Assembly: GCA_947495985.1 (NCBI GenBank)
Contig: CANMBD010000001.1
Location: 1,116,001 to 1,180,000, forward strand
Source: an uncultured Sphingomonadaceae bacterium
GTDB lineage: Bacteria; Pseudomonadota; Alphaproteobacteria; Sphingomonadales; Sphingomonadaceae
Direction: 5' to 3'
DNA length: 64,000 nucleotides
The notes beneath the pieces are model-generated. The model saw nothing but the letters and a program-made list of their open reading frames with translations, did no database searches and was not told where the DNA came from. This document shows positions 34,356 to 43,427 of this stretch, piece by piece (position 1 is the first letter of the stretch; every line of letters begins with the position of its first letter). The translations under genes were made by a program, and so were the position numbers.

Positions 34356-35330
34356 GTGTCCAAAGATAAAAAGATGCCAGACGATAGTAACAGCAATAAT
34401 GGAGCGAACGGTCGACCTTCCTCCGCCGCTCGCAATGAGGATGACGAACCGGGGCGATTATGGCGCAGCTTGAAAGCTTTGGTTTTCGGGGAAACGGAAG
34501 ATAACTCGCTGCGTGCGCAACTCGAAGAAGTTATTGACGAACATGAAAGCGATGGCGACGCCGACAAAAAGGGCGAGCCTGACATTTCACCCGTTGAGCT
34601 CGAAATGCTTCGCAATTTGCTACATTTCAGTGATCACCGGGTTGATGACATTGCGGTTCCTCGTGCCGATATAATCGCGATTGAAGAAAGCGTACCATTT
34701 GACGAATATGTCGAGATATTCTCCGAACATGGCCACAGCCGAATCCCGGTATATCGCGATAATCTAGATACGATTATCGGCATGATACATATCAAGGATA
34801 TCTTCGCGCTAGTTGCGAAAGGTGGAACGCCGCCGACGGACATTACGCCCTATCTTCGTCAGCCCCGATTTGTTCCGGAATCGATGGGTGTATTGGATCT
34901 GCTCGCCGAAATGAGGGCAACGCGCATTCATCTTGCCATTATTTTCGATGAATATAATGGCACAGAGGGCCTTGTCACGATTGAAGACATTGTCGAAGAA
35001 ATTGTTGGCGAGATCGAAGACGAGCATGACGATGAACCGGTTCCCATGTTAAAATCGCTAGACAATGGCATTTGGGAAGCAGACGCCCGGGCAGAATTGG
35101 ATGATATCGGCGAAGAAATCGACCCAGCACTGGCCGAGATTGATGAAGATGTCGATACGATTGGCGGACTATCCTTCGTGCTGGCTGGCCACATTCCAAA
35201 AACCGGCGAAATGCTGCAACATCCCAGTGGCTGGCAACTTGAGATATTGGATGCTGATGACCGCCGCGTTACCAAATTGCGCCTGTTACCACCCGGTCCC
35301 GACGCCGCCGCGCGCCATCATATCGGCTGA
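34356..35330 (+). CDS. corC: CorC/HlyC-type CBS-domain protein
   Basis: 324 aa. A charged N-terminal region (~80 residues) is followed by two CBS domains (VPRADIIAIEES...YRDNLDTIIGMIHIKDIF and LDLLAEMRATRIHLAIIFDEY), then a CorC_HlyC transporter-associated domain ending LRLLPPG. It lacks membrane segments. CorC is linked to cobalt/magnesium efflux. GTG 34356 is used as the start, with ATG 34374 possible. lnt, its common downstream neighbour, is absent. Convergent with the MOSC gene, overlapping by 13 bp. Confidence 0.88.
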   Translation: MSKDKKMPDDSNSNNGANGRPSSAARNEDDEPGRLWRSLKALVFGETEDNSLRAQLEEVIDEHESDGDADKKGEPDISPVELEMLRNLLHFSDHRVDDIAVPRADIIAIEESVPFDEYVEIFSEHGHSRIPVYRDNLDTIIGMIHIKDIFALVAKGGTPPTDITPYLRQPRFVPESMGVLDLLAEMRATRIHLAIIFDEYNGTEGLVTIEDIVEEIVGEIEDEHDDEPVPMLKSLDNGIWEADARAELDDIGEEIDPALAEIDEDVDTIGGLSFVLAGHIPKTGEMLQHPSGWQLEILDADDRRVTKLRLLPPGPDAAARHHIG

Positions 35331-35989
35331 GATTCCGCCAACTGCACGGCTCGTTTTCGCCAAGTTTCTGCCAGTGCTGGCATATCGGACAATTTACGCA
35401 ATTCAGCCCCCTGCCCTTTATGCTTACCACCTATGATAAGTGCGAACAGACGCTGTAACGGCCAATCAGGGTGTATTCGCTCTTGTTGAATGATCGTATC
35501 GCCTGCACTTATCTTACCGGGTTCAAGCACCCGAAAATAGCTGCCGGACTTTGTCGTCTTTATCACCGTTTTCAAAACGTCCGCATGCCCAAAATGGTGA
35601 TTGAGTTTCCAACAGGGTTGGCGAGCATGACTGCATTCGATCAATGCATCTCCGATACGAAAAATGTCGCCAAGACATAACTTGTCTTCCGTCATCCCTG
35701 TGCAACTCAAATTCTCTCCAAAAGCGCCTGGGCGATTCAAGATTTCTAACCCGGGATATTTGTCTGCCCAGAAAGCGTAATGTTCCACCGGATAGAGATG
35801 TACCGCCTTGTCCCGCCCACCATGGTGAAGCGGATCAGCCACCTGATTGCCCTCTAAACCAAGCAGTCCAAGCTGAACGGGAAATGCAACCGTTTGTTTG
35901 GCTATTGCACTCATCTCGCCATCTTCGCGAAATGGTTTTGGTGTGCCGATCAGCAAGTTATCCAGAATTGTTTCAATCATTCGCACCAT
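35318..35989 (-). CDS. MOSC-domain protein (YiiM-like)
   Basis: 223 aa. The MOSC pattern includes HHGGRDKAVHLYPVEHYAFW, PGAFGENLSCTGMTED and LCLGDIFRIGDALIECSHARQPCWKL, where the conserved Cys (QPC) would act on Moco-linked substrates. YiiM detoxifies N-hydroxylated base analogues with Moco; moaD and moaE are 17 kb away. ATG at 35989 or 35980. It overlaps the 3' end of corC by 13 bp on the opposite strand. Confidence 0.87.
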   Translation of the reverse strand: MVRMIETILDNLLIGTPKPFREDGEMSAIAKQTVAFPVQLGLLGLEGNQVADPLHHGGRDKAVHLYPVEHYAFWADKYPGLEILNRPGAFGENLSCTGMTEDKLCLGDIFRIGDALIECSHARQPCWKLNHHFGHADVLKTVIKTTKSGSYFRVLEPGKISAGDTIIQQERIHPDWPLQRLFALIIGGKHKGQGAELRKLSDMPALAETWRKRAVQLAESQPI

Positions 35990-36044
35990 TTAACCGGCAA
36001 AGATCATATTAGCAATTTGCCTTAGATTATGCTTCAAGCTGACA

Positions 36045-37226
36045 ATGAATATCAGTGATCTGCGCATTGCCTTGTACAGCGGCAATTATAACTTCGTGCG
36101 TGATGGCGCCAACCAAGCCCTGAACAGGCTTGCCGAATATCTTTTGCGTCAGGGAGCGGCAGTACGTGTCTATTCTCCGACCACGGACACCCCTGCTTTT
36201 GAACCCACCGGGGACTTGATTAGTGTTCCTTCCGTTGCGTTTCCCGGGCGCGGAGAATATCGGTTTCCAACGCATTTGTCCGGCAGTGCGAAACGCGATC
36301 TTGCTGCTTTCAACCCGAATGTCATGCAGATTTCCAGCCCTGACCGGGTCGGACACCGAATGGTAAGCTGGGCACGGCGCAATGATATTCCCGTACTCGC
36401 ATCTGTGCATACAAGATTCGAAACCTATCCACGCTATTACAATCTAGCCTTCTTGGAACCGGTAATCGAAGCGATTTTGCGCCGTCTTTACCGCCGCTGC
36501 GATGCACTAGTCGCCCCTTCCGAGTCGATGGCACAGGTCCTTCGTCAACAGCGCATGAACTATGATGTCGGAATATGGTCCCGCGGTGTCGACAAGGATG
36601 TGTTTAATCCCTCAAAACGCGATATGGCATGGCGTCAATCTTTCGGCATCTCAGATGAAGAACCGGTCATCGGCTTCCTTGGACGACTGGTGATGGAAAA
36701 AGGTCTGGATGTTTTTTCGGATACGATTGATGAATTGAAGCGGCGCCGGATCAAGCATCGCGTTCTAATCATCGGCGAAGGCCCCGCGCAGCAATGGTTT
36801 CAAGAGCGAATGGATGACGCGATTTTTGCTGGATTTCAGCAAGGTCATGATCTTGGTCGGGCAGTGGCTAGTATGGATATGCTTTTCAACCCCTCGGTCA
36901 CCGAAACATTCGGCAATGTGACACTGGAAGCAATGGCTTGCGGCCTTCCGGTTGTGGCAGCCAAGGCGACGGGTAGCCAGAGCCTGGTCAAGGACAAGCA
37001 ATCGGGAAGGCTAGTCACACCGGGCGCCATTCGCGATTTTGCCGACGTTCTTCAGCTTTACTGCCAGGACGAGGCTTTACGAAGTGCCCATGGCACTGCC
37101 GGTGAAAAGCGGGCTGACGAATTCAGCTGGGACCAGATTAATCAGACTGTCGCCGAAACCTATATACGCCTCATCCGCCAACGGCAGTCAGGCCAGAGCC
37201 CTATCAAACAGGCCGCCATCCGTTGA
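36045..37226 (+). CDS. GT4-family glycosyltransferase
   Basis: 393 aa with the GT-B fold. The N-terminal domain contains YSGNYNFVRDGANQALNRLAEYLL. The C-terminal domain has GRLVMEKGLDVF, VLIIGEGP and the EX7E motif in TETFGNVTLEAMACGLPVVA. The pattern resembles MgtA/PimB/SqdX-like lipid glycosyltransferases that use nucleotide sugars on membrane acceptors. Acceptor and sugar cannot be told from sequence. No polysaccharide cluster surrounds it. Confidence 0.85.
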   Translation: MNISDLRIALYSGNYNFVRDGANQALNRLAEYLLRQGAAVRVYSPTTDTPAFEPTGDLISVPSVAFPGRGEYRFPTHLSGSAKRDLAAFNPNVMQISSPDRVGHRMVSWARRNDIPVLASVHTRFETYPRYYNLAFLEPVIEAILRRLYRRCDALVAPSESMAQVLRQQRMNYDVGIWSRGVDKDVFNPSKRDMAWRQSFGISDEEPVIGFLGRLVMEKGLDVFSDTIDELKRRRIKHRVLIIGEGPAQQWFQERMDDAIFAGFQQGHDLGRAVASMDMLFNPSVTETFGNVTLEAMACGLPVVAAKATGSQSLVKDKQSGRLVTPGAIRDFADVLQLYCQDEALRSAHGTAGEKRADEFSWDQINQTVAETYIRLIRQRQSGQSPIKQAAIR

Positions 37227-37232
37227 AGTTGC

Positions 37233-37694
37233 TTAGCGCAATACACCCTTTCCGGCCATCGCCCGCGTGTACCAAAGTAGAAAAATGATCGACAGTGCAA
37301 TGACAGCTGTGAATATCCAAATTCCAGGTGTGCTTAGACTGGGCGGCATATCCGCTGTCATTTGATACAGAAACGAACCGACTAGTCCGACCAAGGATAT
37401 TCCGAATGCAGTGATTGCATGCCGGCTGCGCAGCAATATGAGCAATGACCCAATAAACGCCCCCCAAACGCCCAATGCCCAAACTCCATCAGCCCATGCT
37501 GGAAACGAGTAGAAATATTCAAGCTGTTCGGGCGTAAAACCACTCATATAGGATTCATTGCGCGTTTGGGTCATTGTATAGTCGAGCGCACCGCCAGAAT
37601 TCCAGAGTGTGGCGATTACACCGACTACCCATAAATGCCAGGGCGTGGCTGGCTTACCTTCGTTCTCCACCAAAGGGTCCGTTGTCGTAGACAT
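37233..37694 (-). CDS. Four-helix integral membrane protein of unknown function
   Basis: 153 aa. About four membrane helices are visible: WHLWVVGVIATLWNSGGALDY, FPAWADGVWALGVWGAFIGS, ITAFGISLVGLVGSFLYQM and GIWIFTAVIALSIIFLLWY. Conserved Trp and Asn in WNSGGALDYTMTQTRNE suggest a real family, but I do not recognise a function. The ATG at 37694 is preceded by GGAGG. It is convergent with the glycosyltransferase gene, only 6 bp apart. Confidence 0.75.
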   Translation of the reverse strand: MSTTTDPLVENEGKPATPWHLWVVGVIATLWNSGGALDYTMTQTRNESYMSGFTPEQLEYFYSFPAWADGVWALGVWGAFIGSLLILLRSRHAITAFGISLVGLVGSFLYQMTADMPPSLSTPGIWIFTAVIALSIIFLLWYTRAMAGKGVLR

Positions 37695-37811
37695 GATTTT
37701 CCTCCCTATTTTCCCGAGACGTTATACCACGGGCGTAGATCAGCACAAAATTTGCGCGTAAACCAATGAACAAGCTGGTTTTCGATAGAGAAAATGCCAT
37801 AATCACCGGCA

Positions 37812-39131
37812 ATGGATGATTTCTTTGCCACTGATGATGCGACGCGAGGACAGGAGGATATCCCTGTCAGTGCTCCACTTGCGGAAAGACTGAGACCAAA
37901 AAACCTCGATGACGTGGTTGGTCAGGATCATCTGGTCGGCCGCGACGGAGCGCTTAAACGGATGATCGTGGCAGGAAAACTGTCTTCGATTATCTTCTGG
38001 GGGCCACCGGGTACGGGAAAAACCAGTCTCGCGCGGTTACTCGCCAATGAAACCGATTTATATTTCAAGGCGATATCTGCTGTTTTCTCGGGTGTTGCAG
38101 AACTGAAAAAGGTTTTTGCGGAAGCGGAGCAACGCCAACAGACCGGTAAGCAAACCTTGCTGTTTGTTGATGAAATACATCGCTTTAATCGATCTCAACA
38201 GGACAGTTTTTTGCCCTATGTCGAGAAGGGTCTTGTCACACTGGTGGGCGCGACGACTGAAAACCCATCATTTGAACTCAATGCCGCTCTTCTGAGCAGG
38301 ACGCAGGTGCTGATCCTCAATCGTTTGGATAGCGCCGCATTGGGCGAACTTTTGAACAAGGCGGAGGTTTTGGCCGAGAAGGCCTTGCCTGTGACGGACA
38401 ATGCCCGAGAAGCGCTAATCGCGAGTGCGGATGGTGATGGCCGCTTCCTGCTCAATCAGGTCGAAACCTTGCTGTCGCTTGATATTGCCGAACCGCTCGA
38501 CTCCGCGTCACTTGCAAAGCTGCTCCACCGGCGCATGGCAGTTTATGACAAGGACCGGGAAGGTCATTACAACTTGATCTCTGCGCTGCATAAATCCCTG
38601 CGCGGGTCAGATCCGCAGGCAGCGCTCTACTATCTCGCTAGGATGCTCGTGGCAGGAGAAGAACCACTTTATGTACTGCGGCGTATTGTTCGTTTTGCCA
38701 GCGAAGATATCGGACTGGCCGATCCACAAGCGCTGGTTCAAGCGCTTGCGGCAAAAGATGCCTATGATTTTCTGGGAAGCCCGGAGGGAGAATTGGCAAT
38801 AGTGCAAGCCTGCCTCTATTGCGCCACTGCTCCCAAATCCAACGCGGCTTACAAGGCACAAAAGTCCGCCTGGAAATCAGCCAAGCAAACCGGTTCTCTG
38901 GTACCACCGCAAAACATCCTCAACGCGCCGACCAAATTGATGAAAGATATCGGTTATGGCCAAGGATATAACTACGACCACGAAAGTGATGAAGGTTTTT
39001 CGGGTGACAACTACTGGCCGGAAGAGATGGAGCCAGAGTTATTTTATCAACCAGCGGATCGGGGTTTTGAACATAAAATCCGAGAACGCCTGGATTATTG
39101 GGAAAATTTGAGACGTGAAGCGAATGCTTAG
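37812..39131 (+). CDS. rarA: Replication-associated recombination protein A (MgsA/RarA AAA+ ATPase)
   Basis: 439-aa clamp-loader-like AAA+ protein. LAERLRPKNLDDVVGQDHL begins the conserved part. Walker A is GPPGTGKTS (64-72), Walker B is LLFVDEIHRFNRSQQD, and the C-terminal tetramerisation region includes GSDPQAALYYLARML and SEDIGLADPQAL. It acts at stalled replication forks. The next gene starts inside its 3' end. Confidence 0.95.
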   Translation: MDDFFATDDATRGQEDIPVSAPLAERLRPKNLDDVVGQDHLVGRDGALKRMIVAGKLSSIIFWGPPGTGKTSLARLLANETDLYFKAISAVFSGVAELKKVFAEAEQRQQTGKQTLLFVDEIHRFNRSQQDSFLPYVEKGLVTLVGATTENPSFELNAALLSRTQVLILNRLDSAALGELLNKAEVLAEKALPVTDNAREALIASADGDGRFLLNQVETLLSLDIAEPLDSASLAKLLHRRMAVYDKDREGHYNLISALHKSLRGSDPQAALYYLARMLVAGEEPLYVLRRIVRFASEDIGLADPQALVQALAAKDAYDFLGSPEGELAIVQACLYCATAPKSNAAYKAQKSAWKSAKQTGSLVPPQNILNAPTKLMKDIGYGQGYNYDHESDEGFSGDNYWPEEMEPELFYQPADRGFEHKIRERLDYWENLRREANA

Positions 39132-39654
39132 ATATCAGTTACTTATATCATTGATTGTTCTTTTCCTGCCTTTTTCTGTGGCAGCAGAAGACAAACAAAC
39201 TCAGCCCGACTGGTATCTCGTCGACGAAATTATTATCGACGAACCACCGGACTATCGCTCTGATATTTTCTTTGCAGACAAAGCCAGCATCGGAAGGATC
39301 GACGGCCTAGTTTCGGTTTCGATTTCCCAGATTGTTATGGCAGAGTCCAATAAAGGTGATGATGATATCTCCAGGATCAGAGACATTCGCTCAAAAATAT
39401 TGGTCGATTGCAACAGACATATCTACGCTGCGATGGAGCTTTCTGAGTTTGACGGAAATGAAAGACTAATCCGAACAGAAACATGGCCCAAAGACTCTGC
39501 AAAGTGGATATTGCCTTATGCAAACTCAGGATATGTAAGTGTCTTCAGATTTGCCTGTGAACCGGACAAGCAATTTGGCTCGCAGAAATTTCCTGGCCAT
39601 ATTCAACCTTTAGCATCGCTCAAGGCTTACCTGACTGCAGATTGGAGCAAATAG
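39124..39654 (+). CDS. Small secreted protein of unknown function
   Basis: About 176 aa. A signal peptide (residues 1-23, LISLIVLFLPFSVAAE) is followed by DKQTQPDWYLVDEIIIDE. Two Cys (in VDCNRH and RFACEP) could form a disulfide. The order of short strands, with W-x-ILPYANSGYV near the end, resembles the surface-adhesin E fold, but this is weak. ATG 39124 overlaps rarA by 8 bp, and its TAG overlaps the GTG of the next gene, so it is co-translated with the hydrolase. Confidence 0.65.
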   Translation: MLRYQLLISLIVLFLPFSVAAEDKQTQPDWYLVDEIIIDEPPDYRSDIFFADKASIGRIDGLVSVSISQIVMAESNKGDDDISRIRDIRSKILVDCNRHIYAAMELSEFDGNERLIRTETWPKDSAKWILPYANSGYVSVFRFACEPDKQFGSQKFPGHIQPLASLKAYLTADWSK

Positions 39655-41018
39655 TGAATTTTGGAAAACTACTGATCATCAGCTGTGCGCTTCTATCCGC
39701 GCCCGTTGCCGCACAGGCTAGCAACGAACCCGATGAATATCAAAAAGCACTGGCCGCAGGTTATAAAGCGCAATTCATCTGCTCCGGACTGTGGAACAGT
39801 GGCAAGACGCTGGCGGATATCGAGGCTGATGAACTGACCGGCATTTATAGTCACATCGCAGACATTGTGCCCACACTCACGGCAGATATCGACCAGGAAA
39901 AGCGCCAAGTCCGTGTCAGCTATAATGACGTCATGCCGCCGCGCATTGCCATCTGGAATCCGCGAACAGGCTGCACCGGCATGCCGATCGGTTTTGCTGG
40001 GATAAAACTGGACAAGCCGCCAACGCTGCGGTCCTTCAATGATAATTTGCCTTGGCCAATGGGTGATGCCGGCGCAACCGTTAAGCAAGATGATGTCGCC
40101 AAGTCTTTGCATCAAAGTGCATTGGCAACTTTTGAAAACAGCAAATATGGTGGAAAAACCAGCGCAGTTCTGGTTATCAAGGGTGATAAGATCCTGACCG
40201 AGCACTACAAGAAAGGTCATGACCGGCATACCGCTCAGCGCACCTGGTCTGTTGCCAAATCTATCGCCGGAACATTAATCGGGCACAGTGTTCAGGAGGG
40301 GTTCTCAGACGTCAATGCACCAGCAAAAATCATCGAATGGATGAGTGCTTTCGACCCACGCCGCGACATAACACTCGATCATTTGATGCGTATGTCCAGC
40401 GGTTTAACCAGCGATACGGCGGGTAATCGCACCGATCCTATTTACATGGGCGGTGCCACGGTCACCCAAAGGGCGGTGAACTGGCCCCTGCTCTATCCGC
40501 CAGGCAGCCGTTTTCGCTATGCCAATAATGACACGTTACTGGCCGTCTATGCAGCAAGATCTGGTCGTTTTGAGCCTTATGAATTTTTCCAGAAAATGGG
40601 TATGACGCGAACCTATGCCGAGACCGATTGGCAAGAGCATCCTATCCTCTCCAGTCAGGTATGGACAACAGCCCGCGACTTAGGTCGATTGGGAATACTC
40701 TATCTCAATAACGGCGTTTGGCCCTACGGGAATGATGGAGCAGAGCGCTTGCTTCCCGAAAACTGGCGGGAATATGTCAGCACGCCATCAGGCCCGCAGC
40801 CGGACCGGGAATTTGGCTATGGCGCTACATTCTGGCTCATGAACAAGTCAAAAGGCATACCGGAAGACGCATTCGCAGCATTCGGCAATCGCGGGCAATA
40901 TCTGGTAATCATACCGTCGCTAGACCTGGTGATCGTCAGACGTGGTTACGATACGCGCGATAATCGTTTTGATATTGCCGCCTTTACACGCGACGTGGTG
41001 AAGTCGGTGGGATCATGA
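39654..41018 (+). CDS. Exported serine hydrolase, beta-lactamase (class C) superfamily
   Basis: 454 aa. A signal peptide ends about residue 22. After a ~160-residue N-terminal region of unclear fold, the beta-lactamase-like domain has SVAK (S199/K202) in WSVAKSIAG, YAN (Y289/N291) and LMRMSSGL. The class C KTG box is not obvious; GNRGQYLVIIPS may replace it. Such proteins are peptidases or esterases. The GTG at 39654 has GGAG upstream and overlaps the prior stop. Its TGA overlaps the next ATG. Confidence 0.85.
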   Translation: MNFGKLLIISCALLSAPVAAQASNEPDEYQKALAAGYKAQFICSGLWNSGKTLADIEADELTGIYSHIADIVPTLTADIDQEKRQVRVSYNDVMPPRIAIWNPRTGCTGMPIGFAGIKLDKPPTLRSFNDNLPWPMGDAGATVKQDDVAKSLHQSALATFENSKYGGKTSAVLVIKGDKILTEHYKKGHDRHTAQRTWSVAKSIAGTLIGHSVQEGFSDVNAPAKIIEWMSAFDPRRDITLDHLMRMSSGLTSDTAGNRTDPIYMGGATVTQRAVNWPLLYPPGSRFRYANNDTLLAVYAARSGRFEPYEFFQKMGMTRTYAETDWQEHPILSSQVWTTARDLGRLGILYLNNGVWPYGNDGAERLLPENWREYVSTPSGPQPDREFGYGATFWLMNKSKGIPEDAFAAFGNRGQYLVIIPSLDLVIVRRGYDTRDNRFDIAAFTRDVVKSVGS

Positions 41019-42007
41019 GCGATACCTATCGCGCTGCCGTCTGCACGGCTTTGACCGGGCCAGATTCCGTTCAGGTCAAAGAGAGGAAGGCAAAACCACT
41101 GAAAGACGGAGAAGTGCGGATTGCAGTAAAAGCAGCGGGCCTCAACTTTCCAGATCTATTGATGACTTATGGCAAATATCAATTTCGCCCTGATCCTCCT
41201 TTCGTTCCCGGTCTCGAAATCGCCGGAGAGATAATTGAGGTGGCGTCCGGCGTGACGGCTCTCTCGACTGGAGATCACGTCATGGGCGGCAGTAAGGGAA
41301 ACGGTTTTGCAGAACAGATTATCTTGCCTGAAAGCGCCGTTCGCCCCCTACCCACTGCTTTATCCTTTGCCGAGGGGGCCTGCTGGCATGGTGCGGCGAT
41401 TACCGCTTGGCATGCACTAAATGATAAAGCCGAATTGCTAGGTAAAGAAACAATACTGATACTTGGCGCCAGTGGGGGTGTCGGTATGGCAGCGGTAAAG
41501 CTCGCCAAGTATAAAGACGCGGTCGTTTTTGCTACCGGATCCAATGATGAAAAGCGTCAGGCAATTGAACAAGCCGGCGCGGATCATAGCCTCGATCCTG
41601 CCGATCCGGACCTTGCCGCTAGAATTAAAGAACTGACTGACGGCAAAGGGGTTGATGTGGTGTTTGATCCTGTTGGCGGTGATCTGGCGATAAAAGCGAC
41701 GCGATCCATTGCCTGGGGTGGCCGTTATCTTATCGTGGGTTTTGCAAGCGGTGATATTCCGTCCTTTCCTGCCAATCACGCATTGATAAAAGGCTACAGC
41801 CTTATCGGGTTGCGCGCGGGAGAGAGTGCACGGCGCGATCCAGAATTGGCAAAACGAAGCGAAACGATGCTCCGCAAGCTGGCAGAAGAAGGAGTAATGC
41901 GCCCGCATATCTCACATAGCTTTGCTTTGGGTGATACAGCTGCTGCGTTAGAAGTACTGGAACAGCGGGCTGTCATTGGACGGGCCGTGATCAATATCAT
42001 GCCCTGA
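41015..42007 (+). CDS. NADPH:quinone oxidoreductase-like zinc-less MDR enzyme
   Basis: 330-aa medium-chain reductase. The N-terminal GroES-like domain has AAGLNFPDLLMTYGKYQFRP and PFVPGLEIAGEI. The nucleotide site is ILGASGGVGMAAVKLAK. Zinc ligands of alcohol dehydrogenases are missing, as in QOR/crotonyl-CoA reductase-like enzymes. Its ATG overlaps the hydrolase stop (ATGA). Substrate is unknown; quinones or enoyl compounds are possible. Confidence 0.88.
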   Translation: MSDTYRAAVCTALTGPDSVQVKERKAKPLKDGEVRIAVKAAGLNFPDLLMTYGKYQFRPDPPFVPGLEIAGEIIEVASGVTALSTGDHVMGGSKGNGFAEQIILPESAVRPLPTALSFAEGACWHGAAITAWHALNDKAELLGKETILILGASGGVGMAAVKLAKYKDAVVFATGSNDEKRQAIEQAGADHSLDPADPDLAARIKELTDGKGVDVVFDPVGGDLAIKATRSIAWGGRYLIVGFASGDIPSFPANHALIKGYSLIGLRAGESARRDPELAKRSETMLRKLAEEGVMRPHISHSFALGDTAAALEVLEQRAVIGRAVINIMP

Positions 42008-42130
42008 ATCAGGATGTTACATATGATTACATCATAAGCCCATCCCGCGCCTACTCCACACTATATCTCACCTAGAGAACGTGTTAACCTTTGGGTAGTC
42101 TTAACAATGTCCAAAATTAGGGGAATGCAA

Positions 42131-43342
42131 ATGGATGGATTGAGAATAGGAAACTATGCGCTCGATACAGAGCTCATGATGGAATGGGGGGAAAAGATCG
42201 GCGTCGCGCTTATTATCCTCCTGCTCACATGGATCGTTGCGAAAGCCGCCAAATGGGCCTTTGCTAAGCTTGTCGACAACATCAGTTTACTGCAACGCGA
42301 CACCGGTTCAGGTGAATCCATCGGAATGTCGCTAGGCAAGATCGTTTCTTTACTCATTTGGCTCTTTGGTCTGATTGCAGTGCTTTCCACTTTTGGACTG
42401 AACAGTGTCATCGAACCTCTGCAAACCCTACTTGACGATGTAATGGGCTTTATTCCGAACATCATCGGTGCCGGTATTATCTTCTTTGTCGGTTCGATCG
42501 TTGCGAACATTGTGAAACAGATTGTCGAAACCACGATGATGACTGTAAATCTCGACAAATGGGCCAACAAAGCCGGTGCCGAAGAAGTCACAGGTAACAG
42601 CACGATCAGCAAGACCATTGGCACGATAGTCTATGTTCTGATTATCATTCCCATTGCCATATTGGCTCTTGATGCGCTGAACATGTCGACCATTACTGAA
42701 CCGGCAACATCGCTACTCAACACAATTTTTACCTCTATCCCGCTGGTCATCGGTGCTGCAATATTGCTTGGCATCGCCTATATGATTGCACGCTGGGTTG
42801 GCGGTTTGATTGAAGAGGTACTGCCTGGCCTTGGTGTTGATCGTTCGGTCAATGCACTTGGCATTCTGCCTGAGAAAACAACGGTTTCATCCGTCGTTTC
42901 CAAAATCGTGATCATTGCCATCATGCTTTTCGCAGCGATTGCAGCAACCCGTATGCTGCAATTTCCAGAACTGACCAATATCCTGAATGAAGTATTGGCA
43001 CTCGGTGGCAAGGTTATTTTTGGCGGGGTGATTATCGGCCTTGGCTTTATGATCGCCAACATATTGGCAAGAATCGTCGGTGGTGCATCTGAAGGCAGTA
43101 TGGGCAGCCAGATCGTCAAATATGCAACCATCGTCCTGTTTGTTGCCATGGGACTGAAATATATGGGGCTTGCCGATAGCATCATCAACATGGCGTTTGG
43201 TGCACTGGTTATCGGTGGCGGAGTCGCTGCAGCCCTGGCCTTCGGATTGGGCGGACGCGATGCGGCAGCAAAAACGCTGGAAGATATGCGTTCTGCCAAG
43301 CCCAAAGCGCCGGCCACGCGGAAACCAGCGGCCAAAAAATAA
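42131..43342 (+). CDS. Conserved-TM-helix mechanosensitive ion channel-like protein
   Basis: 403 aa with about five to six membrane helices and repeated segments such as GFIPNIIGAGIIFFVGSIVA, IPLVIGAAILLGIAYMIARW and FGLGGRDAAAKTLEDM. This is the TM_helix/MscS-related pattern. The FGLGGRDAA near the end is diagnostic. The C-terminus is Lys/Ala-rich. ATG 42131 has AGGGG at the right distance; an ATG at 42107 is possible. Function (osmotic or ion channel) is by family. Confidence 0.8.
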   Translation: MDGLRIGNYALDTELMMEWGEKIGVALIILLLTWIVAKAAKWAFAKLVDNISLLQRDTGSGESIGMSLGKIVSLLIWLFGLIAVLSTFGLNSVIEPLQTLLDDVMGFIPNIIGAGIIFFVGSIVANIVKQIVETTMMTVNLDKWANKAGAEEVTGNSTISKTIGTIVYVLIIIPIAILALDALNMSTITEPATSLLNTIFTSIPLVIGAAILLGIAYMIARWVGGLIEEVLPGLGVDRSVNALGILPEKTTVSSVVSKIVIIAIMLFAAIAATRMLQFPELTNILNEVLALGGKVIFGGVIIGLGFMIANILARIVGGASEGSMGSQIVKYATIVLFVAMGLKYMGLADSIINMAFGALVIGGGVAAALAFGLGGRDAAAKTLEDMRSAKPKAPATRKPAAKK

Positions 43343-43357
43343 ACTAACTGACTTTGA

Positions 43358-43400
43358 AAAAGAACAAGGGCGGGTCCGGGCGGGCCGGCCCTTTTCTTTT
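43358..43400 (+). terminator. Rho-independent terminator after the channel gene
   Basis: AAAGAACAAGGGC pairs with GCCCTTTTCTTT, a stem of about 12-13 bp with one bulged C, around a GC-rich 16-nt loop. The right arm is T-rich. Confidence 0.75.
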
Positions 43401-43427
43401 GCCAGTTTGATAGGCTAGAGATCATCC

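Noticed and set aside
42778..43425. 215-aa ORF on the minus strand
   Set aside because: Antisense to the channel gene, low-complexity composition, overlaps its terminator.
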